62,094 nt of DNA, taken from contig PDQK01000030.1 in assembly GCA_002746685.1 (NCBI GenBank), positions 1 through 62,094 of the forward strand. The letters run 5' to 3'. Below the pieces are notes generated by a model. It did no database searches and was not told the origin of the DNA. It worked only from the letters and a program-made list of their open reading frames with translations. This document shows, piece by piece, positions 9,880 through 18,791 of the stretch. Position 1 is the stretch's first letter; each line of letters opens with the position of its first letter. A program made the translations under genes and the position numbers. This stretch comes from Desulfobulbus propionicus (GTDB lineage: Bacteria; Desulfobacterota; Desulfobulbia; Desulfobulbales; Desulfobulbaceae).

Positions 9880-11573
9880 TACTCTACGACTCTGCTCTGC
9901 TTACGCTCTATTAATTCCCTGGCATAAGCCATGGTCTGATCCGTTGGAGCTTTCCCGCCAAGCATACGGGCCAATTCAACCACCTTCTCTTCCTCTTCCA
10001 GTCTGACCAGCACGGTTCGTGTCCGGTTATCTTCCACCCGCTTCTCAATTCGAAAATGAATATCAGCGCCAGCAGCGATCTGGGGTAAATGGGTAATACA
10101 AAACACCTGATGATGACTGGACAGCTCCTTAATTTTGGCTGCCACAGCCTCCGCAGCCTGGCCGCCAATCCCGGCATCCACCTCGTCAAAAATAACCGTA
10201 TCCACCTGATCGCGCTTAGCCAGAATGCACTTCATTGCAAGCATGAGCCGGGAAAGCTCACCACCGGATGCGACCTTGGCAAGCGGTTTAGGCGGCTCAC
10301 CAGGGTTTGCCGAAAACACAAACTCAACCGTATCCCTGCCACTCTTCTGCACCCCTTCAAGGCCAAGCCCTTCTGGAACGGCCATCTGTACCTTGAAAGC
10401 AGCTTGGTTGAAACTCAGCGAAGCAAGCTCGTTTTCCATGACCTGTTCAAGCTTGCTTGCCGCCGTCTTGCGTGCCTCAGAAAGGTCAACAGCCTTAAGA
10501 AAGGCCTCGGTGCTCACCTTTTCAAGCTCGTTTTCCAGCTCCTCAATCCGTTCCTCAAGATTTTCCAGCTCATCCACTTCCGCCCGAATTCTCTCTGCAA
10601 AAGCCAGAATATCCTCTATGGTCAATCCATATTTGCGCTGGAGCTGCTTAATCTGGGCCAACCGCTCGGCTATCTGTTCTATGCGCGACAGGTCAGTGGG
10701 GATCGTCCTGATGTATTGTCCCAGTTCCTGCTCCACGTCGGTGATTTCATAACACATCGACACTGCACGTTCAGCCAGCTCGGAAACCCCAGGATCCATG
10801 GTCGCCAGCCGCTCCAGATCCTTACGCACCTCTGATAAGGTGTCAATAAGGGAGCCGGAAAAAGCCTGCTGGGCCTTTTCTGTTATTTCAAGCAGGGTTG
10901 CTGATGATTGAAGAATTTCCTTTTCCTTAACAAGCTCCTCGTCCTCACCTGGAATCAACTTGGCACCATCTATCTCCTCGAGCTGAAAGCGTAAAAAATC
11001 CTTTTGCTGCTCTTTTTCCTGCTCTTTTTCCAACAACTGACGCAGCTCACTGGAGAGCGTTTGCCAGATTGTAAACAACGCACCAAAGGCTGCACGCTGT
11101 TCCCATAGCTCGCCATAGGTATCCAAAAAATCAAGATGGTAACGGGTGTTAAGCAATTGCTGGTTATCGTGTTGACTGGCAATATTGACCAGCCCGTCAG
11201 CTAACTTACGCGCTGTTTTAGTGGTGACCTGCTGATCATTGATAAAAATTTTGCTCCGTCCCTGGCTGGTGATAACCCGTCGAACCAGGCAATTTCTGCC
11301 ATCCAGCAGCTCATGTTCATCCAGCACATCAGTAAGCTGGTGCTGGTCAGCTCCAAGCTCAAACATGGCTTCAATCTGGGCAGACTTACACCCGTTGCGC
11401 ACCCAGGAAGCAGAGCTGCGCCCGCCACCCAACAGATGAACAGCCTGCAAAATGATGGATTTTCCTGCCCCTGTTTCGCCAGTTAGCGCAATAAGCCCGG
11501 TCTCATTTTCTGAAACATCAAAATGGAGTGCATCAACCAAAGCCAGATTATTAACCCGAAGTTCATTGAGCAT
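9879..11573 (-). CDS. recN: DNA repair protein RecN
   Basis: SMC-like ATPase that acts early in double-strand break repair. The 564-residue protein has Walker A GETGAGKS near the N-terminus, two coiled-coil arms (about 150-350, many Glu/Leu/Gln), the signature ASGGELSRLMLA and Walker B DTVIFDEVDAGIGG with the following FCITHLPQIAA. It is the first gene of the minus-strand run that continues through cca, rlmE, yebC and ruvCAB. The 239-base gap upstream separates it from the divergent dtxR-like gene. No LexA-type box was recognised. Confidence 0.96.
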   Translation of the reverse strand: MLNELRVNNLALVDALHFDVSENETGLIALTGETGAGKSIILQAVHLLGGGRSSASWVRNGCKSAQIEAMFELGADQHQLTDVLDEHELLDGRNCLVRRVITSQGRSKIFINDQQVTTKTARKLADGLVNIASQHDNQQLLNTRYHLDFLDTYGELWEQRAAFGALFTIWQTLSSELRQLLEKEQEKEQQKDFLRFQLEEIDGAKLIPGEDEELVKEKEILQSSATLLEITEKAQQAFSGSLIDTLSEVRKDLERLATMDPGVSELAERAVSMCYEITDVEQELGQYIRTIPTDLSRIEQIAERLAQIKQLQRKYGLTIEDILAFAERIRAEVDELENLEERIEELENELEKVSTEAFLKAVDLSEARKTAASKLEQVMENELASLSFNQAAFKVQMAVPEGLGLEGVQKSGRDTVEFVFSANPGEPPKPLAKVASGGELSRLMLAMKCILAKRDQVDTVIFDEVDAGIGGQAAEAVAAKIKELSSHHQVFCITHLPQIAAGADIHFRIEKRVEDNRTRTVLVRLEEEEKVVELARMLGGKAPTDQTMAYARELIERKQSRVVE

Positions 11574-11765
11574 GATTAACGCCTTTTTTCTTTATACATA
11601 TTTCTCTCAACCCAATACCTGCCACCATAAAATAGAGGCAGGATTACCGTAAACTGCATACCCCCTCAAGGAGTACATACATAAACGCCTTGTTTTGTGC
11701 AGCTCATCCAGAGGGCCTGAAAAGGCAGATATATTACATTCCTCTTGACTGGTAGACCCCCTGGC

Positions 11766-11786
11766 AGTATTTTTATAGGGAATACT
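11766..11786. promoter_or_regulatory. Inverted repeat upstream of the DtxR-type regulator, candidate operator
   Basis: AGTATT-N9-AATACT, a perfect 6-base inverted repeat lying 27 to 47 bases before the GTG start of the metal regulator, where an autoregulatory operator would be expected. The spacing and sequence do not match the classical DtxR box, so function is inferred only from position and symmetry. Confidence 0.3.
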
Positions 11787-11812
11787 AACATTTTACCATA
11801 AGGGGAGATAAC

Positions 11813-12328
11813 GTGTCTACCAATCAGCGACTGAGCGCAAGCCTGGAAGATTACATTGAAGCCATTTACCACATCATTGAAGAAAAAAAGGTTGCTCGAG
11901 GCAAAGATATTTCAGCACGGCTGAATGTAAGCGGTCCCTCTGTTACAGAAGCGCTTCGTGCCCTGTCCCAAAGGGGACTGATTAATTATGTCCCTTATGA
12001 AGTCATCACCATGACTGATGAGGGTCGTGTAGTTGCTGAAGATGTTATCAGTCGCCATGATGCGCTCAAGCAGTTTTTTGTTGATGTCCTGGCCATGGAT
12101 ATGGAAGTAGCCGAGGAAGGGGCATGCAAAATTGAGCATACCGCCCCACGGGAAATCATTAACCGGATCGTGCAATTTACGCACTTCTTAGAAATTTGTC
12201 CCAGAGGTGGTAAAGAGTTGATTGCCGGATTTGCTGATTATTGTACCAAGGGAGAAACACGCACAACCTGTGCTGAGTGCATCTCCCAATGCATCGGCAT
12301 CAAAGACACAAACAATTCTGCTTCCTGA
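11813..12328 (+). CDS. DtxR-family metal-dependent transcriptional regulator
   Basis: Metal-sensing repressor of 171 residues. The N-terminal winged helix (SLEDYIEAIYHI through SGPSVTEALRAL) is followed by the dimerisation domain with the metal ligands recognisable as RHDALKQFF and GACKIEH; the Cys-x2-Glu-His arrangement is that of iron-type DtxR/IdeR rather than manganese-type MntR. The tail (about 135-160) holds five Cys, and no SH3 domain is present. Start GTG at 11813 has AGGGGAG 6-7 bases upstream. No feoAB or other iron transport gene is adjacent. It is convergent with the selenoprotein gene, 10 bases between the stops. Confidence 0.88.
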   Translation: MSTNQRLSASLEDYIEAIYHIIEEKKVARGKDISARLNVSGPSVTEALRALSQRGLINYVPYEVITMTDEGRVVAEDVISRHDALKQFFVDVLAMDMEVAEEGACKIEHTAPREIINRIVQFTHFLEICPRGGKELIAGFADYCTKGETRTTCAECISQCIGIKDTNNSAS

Positions 12329-12338
12329 CAGATTCAGC

Positions 12339-12569
12339 TTACCTGTTGTTCAGGAGTTGGACCACCTCACCCGGATGAGGGAAACGCCCCTTTGCCTGTT
12401 TTTTGGAATAGAGAACTTCGCCATCAACCGTAACGTCAAAAATGCCATTGCTTCCGGCAATCAGCTCTACTGCAGCTTGAGAACCAAACGCCTCAACAAT
12501 TTCTGCTTCCACACTGGAAGCCTGTGGTTTATAGTTTCACTTTGCGCAGTATTCAATTGTAATTTTCAT
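12339..12569 (-). CDS. SelW-like (Rdx family) selenoprotein, TGA read as selenocysteine
   Basis: A 76-residue protein broken by a single in-frame TGA (12537-12539). Read as Sec it gives MKITIEYCAKU, a CxxU redox motif at residues 8-11, exactly where Rdx-family proteins (SelW/SelT/SelH) carry CxxC or CxxU. The protein continues through the TGA without another stop to GRFPHPGEVVQLLNNR, the conserved C-terminal block of the family, and ends at TAA. A perfect hairpin follows the TGA. The family has a thioredoxin-like fold and is thought to act in thiol redox reactions. A gene finder treating TGA as stop would miss it. The ribosome site is weak (AGAGA). Requires selABCD elsewhere in the genome. 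Confidence 0.9.
12505..12521 (-). promoter_or_regulatory. Candidate bacterial SECIS hairpin
   Basis: In the mRNA, GCUUCC-AGUGU-GGAAGC forms a perfect 6-bp stem (7 with the closing A-U) beginning 16 bases after the UGA, with the apical G about 23 bases downstream. Bacterial SECIS elements recognised by SelB sit just 3' of the UGA inside the coding frame and have a G/U in the apical loop, which fits. The hairpin codes for ASSVEA, so it is compatible with the protein sequence. Confidence 0.75.
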
Positions 12570-12734
12570 TGGTATCTCTTATGGGGGTAAAGTGTACAAT
12601 GCGTTACGCTGTTACGTTACAGAGTACCATACCAAACCTGTTGAAGAAAGAAACAGATGTTTTTCCAGTTCATGTTAGCACAACGCTGTTGCTCTGTTAA
12701 ACTTTTCGCCCCGTTTTTACCTGAGTAGCCAATC

Positions 12735-13961
12735 ATGCCTGTTTACGAATATACAGCCCTTGAAAGCTCTGGCAAGAAAGCTAAAGGCATCCTGGATGCG
12801 GACTCTATAACTGCTGCCCGACAAAAGATACGCGCCCAGGGCATATACCCTGTTGAAATACGGGAATCACTTGCCAAGGTAAAGGAAACGGGCTCCTCCT
12901 CACTGCTTGCTCTGCGTCTGGGAACCAAAATCAAGCCCCAGGAAATTCATGTGGCAACCCGCCAACTGGCAACGCTGCTTGGGGCGGGTATTCCACTTAT
13001 CCAGGCCCTGGATGGCCTTATTGAGCAAACCACCAACCGCTTTTTAAAGAAAACCATTGCTCAGATAAAAGATGCCATCAACGAAGGGAATTCGCTCACC
13101 GCAGCACTGGAAGAGCACCCTCGCTTATTTTCAAAGATTTATATAAACATGGTCCGGGCCGGTGAGGCCTCTGGTTCACTTGATGTGGTATTGGAGCGGC
13201 TGGCTGAGTTTGGGGAAAATCAAACTGCCCTGCGTTCCCGGATTAAGGCTGCCCTGCTCTATCCCCTTTTCATGGCCATTGTGGGCATTGTGGTACTCGT
13301 ACTCTTGATCACCTTTATTGTTCCCAGTATTACCTCGGTTTTTGAGGGGACCCAACAGGCTCTGCCACTGCCCACCATCCTGCTCATCAGCAGCAGCGCA
13401 TTTCTTCAGCAGTACTGGTGGTTATTGCTGATGCTTATGGGAGTACTCTTTTTTGGTATTTCGTTTTTTCTTAAAACAGATAAGGGCCGCCAATTGTGGG
13501 ACAAAGCCAAGCTTTCACTGCCAGGGTTCAAGGATCTGAATAGTAAAATTGCCTCAGCCCGTTTTGGCAGAACCTTGGCAAGCCTGCTCAGTGCGGGTGT
13601 TCCGCTGACCTCCTCGTTAACCATTGTAAAAAACATTGTAAACAACACCCTGCTGGCAGCACTTATCAAAGAGGCTGGAGAGGAGTTGGAGAAAGGGAAA
13701 AATCTTTCCCAGGTTTTCCGTGGGAGCAGTTATTTTCCGCCCATGCTGGTGCAAATGATAGCTGTGGGAGAACAGAGCGGCAGTTTGGAAAAAATGCTGG
13801 AAAAGGCTGCTGACAGTTACGAAAAAGAGGTGGAAGCAAAAATCCTGGCCCTTACCTCCATGATTGAGCCGGTGATGATCCTGGTCATGGGGGTAGCTGT
13901 GACTTTTATTGTCATCTCAATTCTGCTGCCCATATTTGAGATGAACCAGCTTATCAGGTAA
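12735..13961 (+). CDS. gspF: Type II secretion inner-membrane platform protein GspF
   Basis: Polytopic protein of the secretion platform that links the GspE ATPase to the pseudopilus. 408 residues with two repeated T2SSF domains; the repeats are visible as RQLATLLGAGIPLIQAL and ASARFGRTLASLLSAGVPL, each followed by an ...AGEASGSL / ...GEQSGSL motif. Three membrane segments (about 175-200, 220-240, 380-400). N-terminus MPVYEYTALESSGKKAKG is typical. It stands alone on the plus strand and converges with gspE, the two stop regions overlapping by 8 bases, so it must have its own promoter in 12600-12734. Confidence 0.96.
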   Translation: MPVYEYTALESSGKKAKGILDADSITAARQKIRAQGIYPVEIRESLAKVKETGSSSLLALRLGTKIKPQEIHVATRQLATLLGAGIPLIQALDGLIEQTTNRFLKKTIAQIKDAINEGNSLTAALEEHPRLFSKIYINMVRAGEASGSLDVVLERLAEFGENQTALRSRIKAALLYPLFMAIVGIVVLVLLITFIVPSITSVFEGTQQALPLPTILLISSSAFLQQYWWLLLMLMGVLFFGISFFLKTDKGRQLWDKAKLSLPGFKDLNSKIASARFGRTLASLLSAGVPLTSSLTIVKNIVNNTLLAALIKEAGEELEKGKNLSQVFRGSSYFPPMLVQMIAVGEQSGSLEKMLEKAADSYEKEVEAKILALTSMIEPVMILVMGVAVTFIVISILLPIFEMNQLIR

Positions 13962-15645
13962 CCCGGAAGACTTCCTCCAGAGTGGTCTGACCAGCCAGCA
14001 CCTTACGTAAGCCATCGTTACGCAGGGTGGTCATTCCAGTATCGTCCATGGAGAGCGCCATGCTTTTGATCTGCCCGGAGTCAGAGGTCGTCAGGGTAAA
14101 TCGTTTCAGCTCTTCGGTGAGGATCATCAGTTCAAAAATCCCAATCCGTCCCTTATAGCCGGTTTCAAAGCAGTCAGGACACCCTTTACCACGGTACAGC
14201 TCCTTTCCTTCCACATCAGCGGGGTCAAATCCAGCCTTTTCAAGATACTCCTGGCTGGGGGTAAACGCCTCTTTGCATGAAGGGCAGATCTGCCGCACCA
14301 GTCGCTGGGCAAGAATAGCATTTACTGAAGAGGAAACCAGAAAAGGTTCAACCCCCATATCAATGAGGCGGGTGACGGCACTGGCCGCATCATTTGTATG
14401 AAGGGTGGAAAACACCAGGTGACCAGTCAAGGCTGCCTGAATGGCGATCTCAGCGGTTTCCAGGTCACGAATCTCACCCACCAGGATAACGTCAGGATCC
14501 TGGCGAACAATGGTACGCAGACCATTGGCAAAAGAAAGGCCGATTTTGGCATTCACCTGCATCTGGCTGATGCCATCCATCTGATATTCGATAGGATCTT
14601 CAACGGTGATGATGTTGACATCCGGGCTATTTAAGATACCAAGGGCTGAATACAAGGTGGTGGTTTTCCCGCTCCCGGTGGGGCCGGTAACCAGAATAAT
14701 GCCGTGGGGAGCTTTAATCAGGTTGAGAAAGTTCACCAGATCCTTTGCTACCAGGCCAAGATCTTCCATGGGCACATATACACTTGACTTATCCAAAAGA
14801 CGCATAACCACCCGCTCACCAAAAGCGGTGGGCAGAGTAGAGACACGGATATCAACATTCTTATCGGCTATGCGTATCTCAATCCTGCCGTCCTGGGGCA
14901 GTCGCTTTTCAGCGATATCCATCTTGGCCATGATCTTGACCCTGGAAATGAGTTTACCCAGCACATGACGTGGCGGTGAATACATATCATAGAGAATGCC
15001 ATCTACCCGCTTACGAATTTTGACCCGATTCTTGTATGGCTCGATATGCACATCACTGGCATTATCACGCACGGCCTGTGAAAGAACCAAATTGACCAGC
15101 TTGATCACCGGTGCATCGCTGGTATCATCAAGCAGATCAGCAGTTTCCTCAATTTCAGATAAAATGCTCTCAGGATCATCCTCGTGCATATCCTGCATCA
15201 CCCGATCCGCCGCATCACCGCTGGTCATGTCATAGGCGGTGTTGATGGCGATGAAAATCTCATTTTGGGGGGCCAGGACAGACTCAATCCCTTCCCATTC
15301 AAGGATACGTTTAAGGTCATCGAGTTGCTGAATAAAGAACGGATCTGCAAGTGCAACATAGGAGCGCTCAGGAGTGGCAACAGGGATCATTTTAAATCGC
15401 TTGAGATACCCGATGGGAATCCGCTCCACAAAAAAGGGCTCGATTTCTCTGGGCAACTGGGGGACCAGCTCCAATTCACACTGGATGGACCTGGCCTTAA
15501 GCAGATCCTCCTCGGTGACCAATTTCTGCTGAACCAGGAGTTCGCCAAGACGACCACCCTTTTGGGCCTGCAGTTCAAGCACTTCGTCAAGCGCTTCCTG
15601 ACTCAGGTGAGCCTGTTGTTGTAAAATTTCTCCTAACCGTTGCAT
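13954..15645 (-). CDS. gspE: Type II secretion ATPase GspE
   Basis: Cytoplasmic hexameric ATPase powering pseudopilus assembly. The 563-residue protein has an N-terminal MshEN/T2SSE_N domain (about 1-150, LGELLVQQKLVTEEDL), then Walker A GPTGSGKTTTLYSAL, the Asp box, Walker B VGEIRDLETAEIA and the His box HLVFSTLHTNDA. A tetracysteine zinc motif is present, CPSC and CPDC separated by about 30 residues, as in GspE/PilB proteins. It is the last gene of the minus-strand gsp operon, 25 bases after gspD. Confidence 0.96.
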   Translation of the reverse strand: MQRLGEILQQQAHLSQEALDEVLELQAQKGGRLGELLVQQKLVTEEDLLKARSIQCELELVPQLPREIEPFFVERIPIGYLKRFKMIPVATPERSYVALADPFFIQQLDDLKRILEWEGIESVLAPQNEIFIAINTAYDMTSGDAADRVMQDMHEDDPESILSEIEETADLLDDTSDAPVIKLVNLVLSQAVRDNASDVHIEPYKNRVKIRKRVDGILYDMYSPPRHVLGKLISRVKIMAKMDIAEKRLPQDGRIEIRIADKNVDIRVSTLPTAFGERVVMRLLDKSSVYVPMEDLGLVAKDLVNFLNLIKAPHGIILVTGPTGSGKTTTLYSALGILNSPDVNIITVEDPIEYQMDGISQMQVNAKIGLSFANGLRTIVRQDPDVILVGEIRDLETAEIAIQAALTGHLVFSTLHTNDAASAVTRLIDMGVEPFLVSSSVNAILAQRLVRQICPSCKEAFTPSQEYLEKAGFDPADVEGKELYRGKGCPDCFETGYKGRIGIFELMILTEELKRFTLTTSDSGQIKSMALSMDDTGMTTLRNDGLRKVLAGQTTLEEVFRVT

Positions 15646-15670
15646 GAACGCTCCTGCTTGAACACAGCTG

Positions 15671-17923
15671 CTACTGTTTCCCAGCTGCCTGGAGGTGCTT
15701 GAGGTTTTCCCTGGCCAGCTTTTTCAACGCTTCATAGGGATTCTGCCCGCTGTTATCCTGAGCTTCCTGATCCGGTTCAAACTCCAGCACCCGCTCATAC
15801 ATCTTCCTGGCCTCTGCAACATTGCCCTCTTTTTCGTACACCACACCAAGGTTAATGGTGGCATAGGGATTTTCCGGATGGATACGTATTGCCTTAAAAA
15901 AGTATTGCTTTGCGGCCTTGTAATCGTTCTGCTGCATTTTGGCAAACCCAATGTCGGTGAGCGCCATGGCATGGTCCGGGTTACCTTTTTTGTTGAAAAA
16001 CTTATCAGCAATGGACGATGATCCAGGCTGGACATCTTTCATCGCGTCCCGCTTCTGGAAATACAGTTCTGCAAGTTCAGCCGGATTTTCAACAATATGA
16101 GGAGTGATAAAGATAAACAGATTCGTTTTATCTTCCCTTTCACTTCTGGTTTTAAATAACCAGCCCACAAGGGGGATATCCCCCAAGAGCGGCACTTTGT
16201 ATTCCCCGGTATTGGTGTCCTGCCCAATCATACCTCCGAGCACTACTGTTTCTTCATTGTGAACCACCACTGTAGTATTTGCTGTTCTGGTAAATGTTGA
16301 AGGGGTATCGTCCTCTGCCGTGCCTTTCAATTTAATCACCTCAACCCCAATATCTAACCGAACCACATCAGCCTGGTTGATCTGCGGCGTAATAGTCAGG
16401 CTAGTAGCCACATCCTTATATTCGTAGTTGGTATAATCCTGCTGGGAATCGGTAGTGTTTCTACTGGTGATATAAGGAATGTTTTCCCCCACCTTAATGG
16501 AAGCTTCCTTATTATCGGTGGTCAAAATCTGCGGGGTGGCGATAATGTTGATATCTTCATCATTTTTATACGCATTGATAACCGCTCCAAGGTTAGGAAA
16601 ATATACATCGCCAATGTTTATCCCTTGCTTTAACACCCCCATGGTAAATCCGGAAGAAAGCACCGTAGGCGCAGCAGCTGAAGTGGAAAAGCCATTAAGT
16701 CCCCCATAAGGGTTTGTTTGAGAACCTGAAAAACCACCAAAAAATCCCGTGTTATTTGCAAGATCCTTAGCCCCGCTATACTGAAGCCCCAGGCTAAAGT
16801 CTTTGGTCATCTGTACCTCCATGATCAGCGCTTCCATATAGACCATGCGGCGCGGGATATCGAGCTTCTTGATCACGTCTTCCAGGACCAGATAGTCCTC
16901 CCGGGGAGCAGTAATAATCAGGGCGTTGGTCTCCACATCTGCCATCACCTTAATATCTGAAGAAAGCAGGGGAGCTGTCTTGGTTACATTTTTTTTATTG
17001 CCACTGTTTTTGGTTTGGCCGGGCAAACTGGTCAATACCTTGACCATCTCTTCTGCATTGGCATGTTGCAGATAATACACCCGAATTTTCCCTTCGCCGC
17101 GTTTAACTTCCTGGTCCAACGCTCTGAGCAGTTTCTGGATTTTATCAATATGGGTACGCGGAGCAAAAACAATGAGCGAGTTGGTTCGCTCGTAGGGGAT
17201 GATCTTCACGGGTTGGTTTTGTTTTCCCTTTACCGCCCGCTTAACAAACAATTGCTTTATCGACATTGCAATGGTTCTTGCATCAGCATGCACCAAGGGA
17301 ATGATGACCGTTTCCTCGCCGATGGAAGGCACATCAACTGCCTTGATGATCTCCATCAGACGGGTAATATTAGACTGCACATCGGTGATGATCAACATGC
17401 CAGACTGGGAATGGGAAATAAGCACACTGGTCCTGGACACCAATGGGGATAAGATTCTTTTCATATCATCAGCATTGGTGTGCACCAGAGGAATAATCTG
17501 AGTGACAACACGGTCTTCCGGTGACTGGCCTCTTCCATTAAAAACAGTTTCAATGGATTTTGAGCGGGCCTGGACAGCTGGAACAATTTTGATCACTGTT
17601 CCAGCAGGGATGGTGGTAAAACCATGCACCTCAAGAACCGATTCAAACACCTTGTAGGCATCTGTTGCAGAAATTTTGGCAGGTGAGATTATGGTCACAT
17701 TACCTTTTACCGAACGGTCCACGATAAAGTTTTTTCCCGTCAGCTCACTGATAAATTTAATAAACAGGTTGATATCCACATCATTAAAATCAATGGTGAC
17801 GTACCGCTGAGGAGTTACCTTACGCGGAGCACTGAGTGCTGTACTCCCCACAAGCAGTAAACACTGTAAAACGACAAGCAAAAAAAACGTTTTTCCTTTC
17901 ATAAATGCATATGTCATCTTCAT
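15671..17923 (-). CDS. gspD: Type II secretion secretin GspD with C-terminal TPR extension
   Basis: Outer-membrane secretin forming the exit pore. 750 residues: signal peptide, N0 domain (YVTIDFNDVDINLFIKFI), three N1-N3 repeats (for example IIPLVHTNADDMKRIL and VIIPLVHADARTIAMSI), and the secretin core with VVLGGMIGQD and VPLLGDIPLVGWLF. Unlike most GspD, about 100 further residues after the core form TPR-like helices (ALTDIGFAKMQQNDYKAAKQ and NPYATINLGVVYEKEGN). No pilotin-binding S-domain is recognised. The TPR tail may replace a separate assembly factor (inference). 61 bases follow gspC. Confidence 0.95.
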   Translation of the reverse strand: MKMTYAFMKGKTFFLLVVLQCLLLVGSTALSAPRKVTPQRYVTIDFNDVDINLFIKFISELTGKNFIVDRSVKGNVTIISPAKISATDAYKVFESVLEVHGFTTIPAGTVIKIVPAVQARSKSIETVFNGRGQSPEDRVVTQIIPLVHTNADDMKRILSPLVSRTSVLISHSQSGMLIITDVQSNITRLMEIIKAVDVPSIGEETVIIPLVHADARTIAMSIKQLFVKRAVKGKQNQPVKIIPYERTNSLIVFAPRTHIDKIQKLLRALDQEVKRGEGKIRVYYLQHANAEEMVKVLTSLPGQTKNSGNKKNVTKTAPLLSSDIKVMADVETNALIITAPREDYLVLEDVIKKLDIPRRMVYMEALIMEVQMTKDFSLGLQYSGAKDLANNTGFFGGFSGSQTNPYGGLNGFSTSAAAPTVLSSGFTMGVLKQGINIGDVYFPNLGAVINAYKNDEDINIIATPQILTTDNKEASIKVGENIPYITSRNTTDSQQDYTNYEYKDVATSLTITPQINQADVVRLDIGVEVIKLKGTAEDDTPSTFTRTANTTVVVHNEETVVLGGMIGQDTNTGEYKVPLLGDIPLVGWLFKTRSEREDKTNLFIFITPHIVENPAELAELYFQKRDAMKDVQPGSSSIADKFFNKKGNPDHAMALTDIGFAKMQQNDYKAAKQYFFKAIRIHPENPYATINLGVVYEKEGNVAEARKMYERVLEFEPDQEAQDNSGQNPYEALKKLARENLKHLQAAGKQ

Positions 17924-17984
17924 GGATCTATTCCATCAGGAAGTATCAAAAACACCAGTTCACCACTCTCAAGCAGCGACTAGC

Positions 17985-18791
17985 CTACTCATAACCCTCG
18001 ACGCCTTCACCCTCTTCCTGCTCCTGTTCAGCCGGGTCAGCCTGGTCAGCCTGGTTACCCTCTTCATCCATTTCTTCCAGCATCTTTTCCAACTCATCTA
18101 CGTCAATTGGTAATGGTTCCGTGGCCCCTTGGACCTTCTCAGAGACTGTAGGTTTGTTTGCTCTAAAGCTTATTCGCCTGCGTGGCTTTACCACCGGCAC
18201 CTTTCGTTTGCTCGTTGTACTCAGCGATTTTTTTTGTTGGGGTGAGCGTTTCTTTGCTGCAACAACAGGTGGACCTGGGCCGCCACCCTTTCGATCCTTG
18301 ATGGTAAGCGCTTCGATTTTACCGTTAACATTCAACGTCACCTTACCACGGGAGATCTTCTCAACTCGAGCATTTTGGATCAAATCTCCTATGCGGTACA
18401 GATCCTGTTTCTTTTTCTTTTCATCAACGATAATCGCCCTGGCGTCCTCTTTCGTTCCTACAACTGTACCAAGGAGCACCAGCTTGAGCGTGGTTTCCTC
18501 CAGTTCTTCCTTTACCTGATCTTCAGGTGCGGCGGCCGGAGCTTCAATTACGGCTTGGAAAATATTACGCTGAACAATGATCTGGTAACCAGCAGAACCA
18601 TCCACCTCCTGGCTGGTATCACCCACCTGTTTTGGCTGTGGACGCCTGGCCTGTTGTTTGCCGGCAGAGGTGCTTGTCTGAGGAATCATTGCGGCCAACT
18701 GCTCTTGGACCTGATCATAGAACATGGTTACGCCGCCATAGCCCAAAATCGTAATACCCAAAAGAATGACTGGAATCCGCAACCGGGTCAT
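17985..18791 (-). CDS. gspC: Type II secretion protein GspC-like
   Basis: Inner-membrane protein connecting the platform with the secretin. The 268-residue protein has one N-terminal membrane segment, a linker, and an HR domain (about 70-170) with VQRNIFQAV, LVLLGTVVGT and the ARAIIVDEKKK strand block as in GspC/PilP proteins. There is no PDZ domain. The C-terminal 100 residues are low-complexity: first basic and Pro-rich, then strongly acidic with EQEQEEGEG. Start overlaps the gspN stop by 4 bases. The assignment rests on the HR domain and on position between gspN and gspD. Confidence 0.8.
   Translation of the reverse strand: MTRLRIPVILLGITILGYGGVTMFYDQVQEQLAAMIPQTSTSAGKQQARRPQPKQVGDTSQEVDGSAGYQIIVQRNIFQAVIEAPAAAPEDQVKEELEETTLKLVLLGTVVGTKEDARAIIVDEKKKKQDLYRIGDLIQNARVEKISRGKVTLNVNGKIEALTIKDRKGGGPGPPVVAAKKRSPQQKKSLSTTSKRKVPVVKPRRRISFRANKPTVSEKVQGATEPLPIDVDELEKMLEEMDEEGNQADQADPAEQEQEEGEGVEGYE

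Noticed and set aside
9911..10835. Long plus-strand open frames opposite recN
   Set aside because: Antisense of a clearly recognised gene; residue composition is typical of shadow frames and no motif is visible.
14398..15624. Plus-strand open frames opposite gspE
   Set aside because: Shadow frames of a conserved ATPase gene with no independent evidence.
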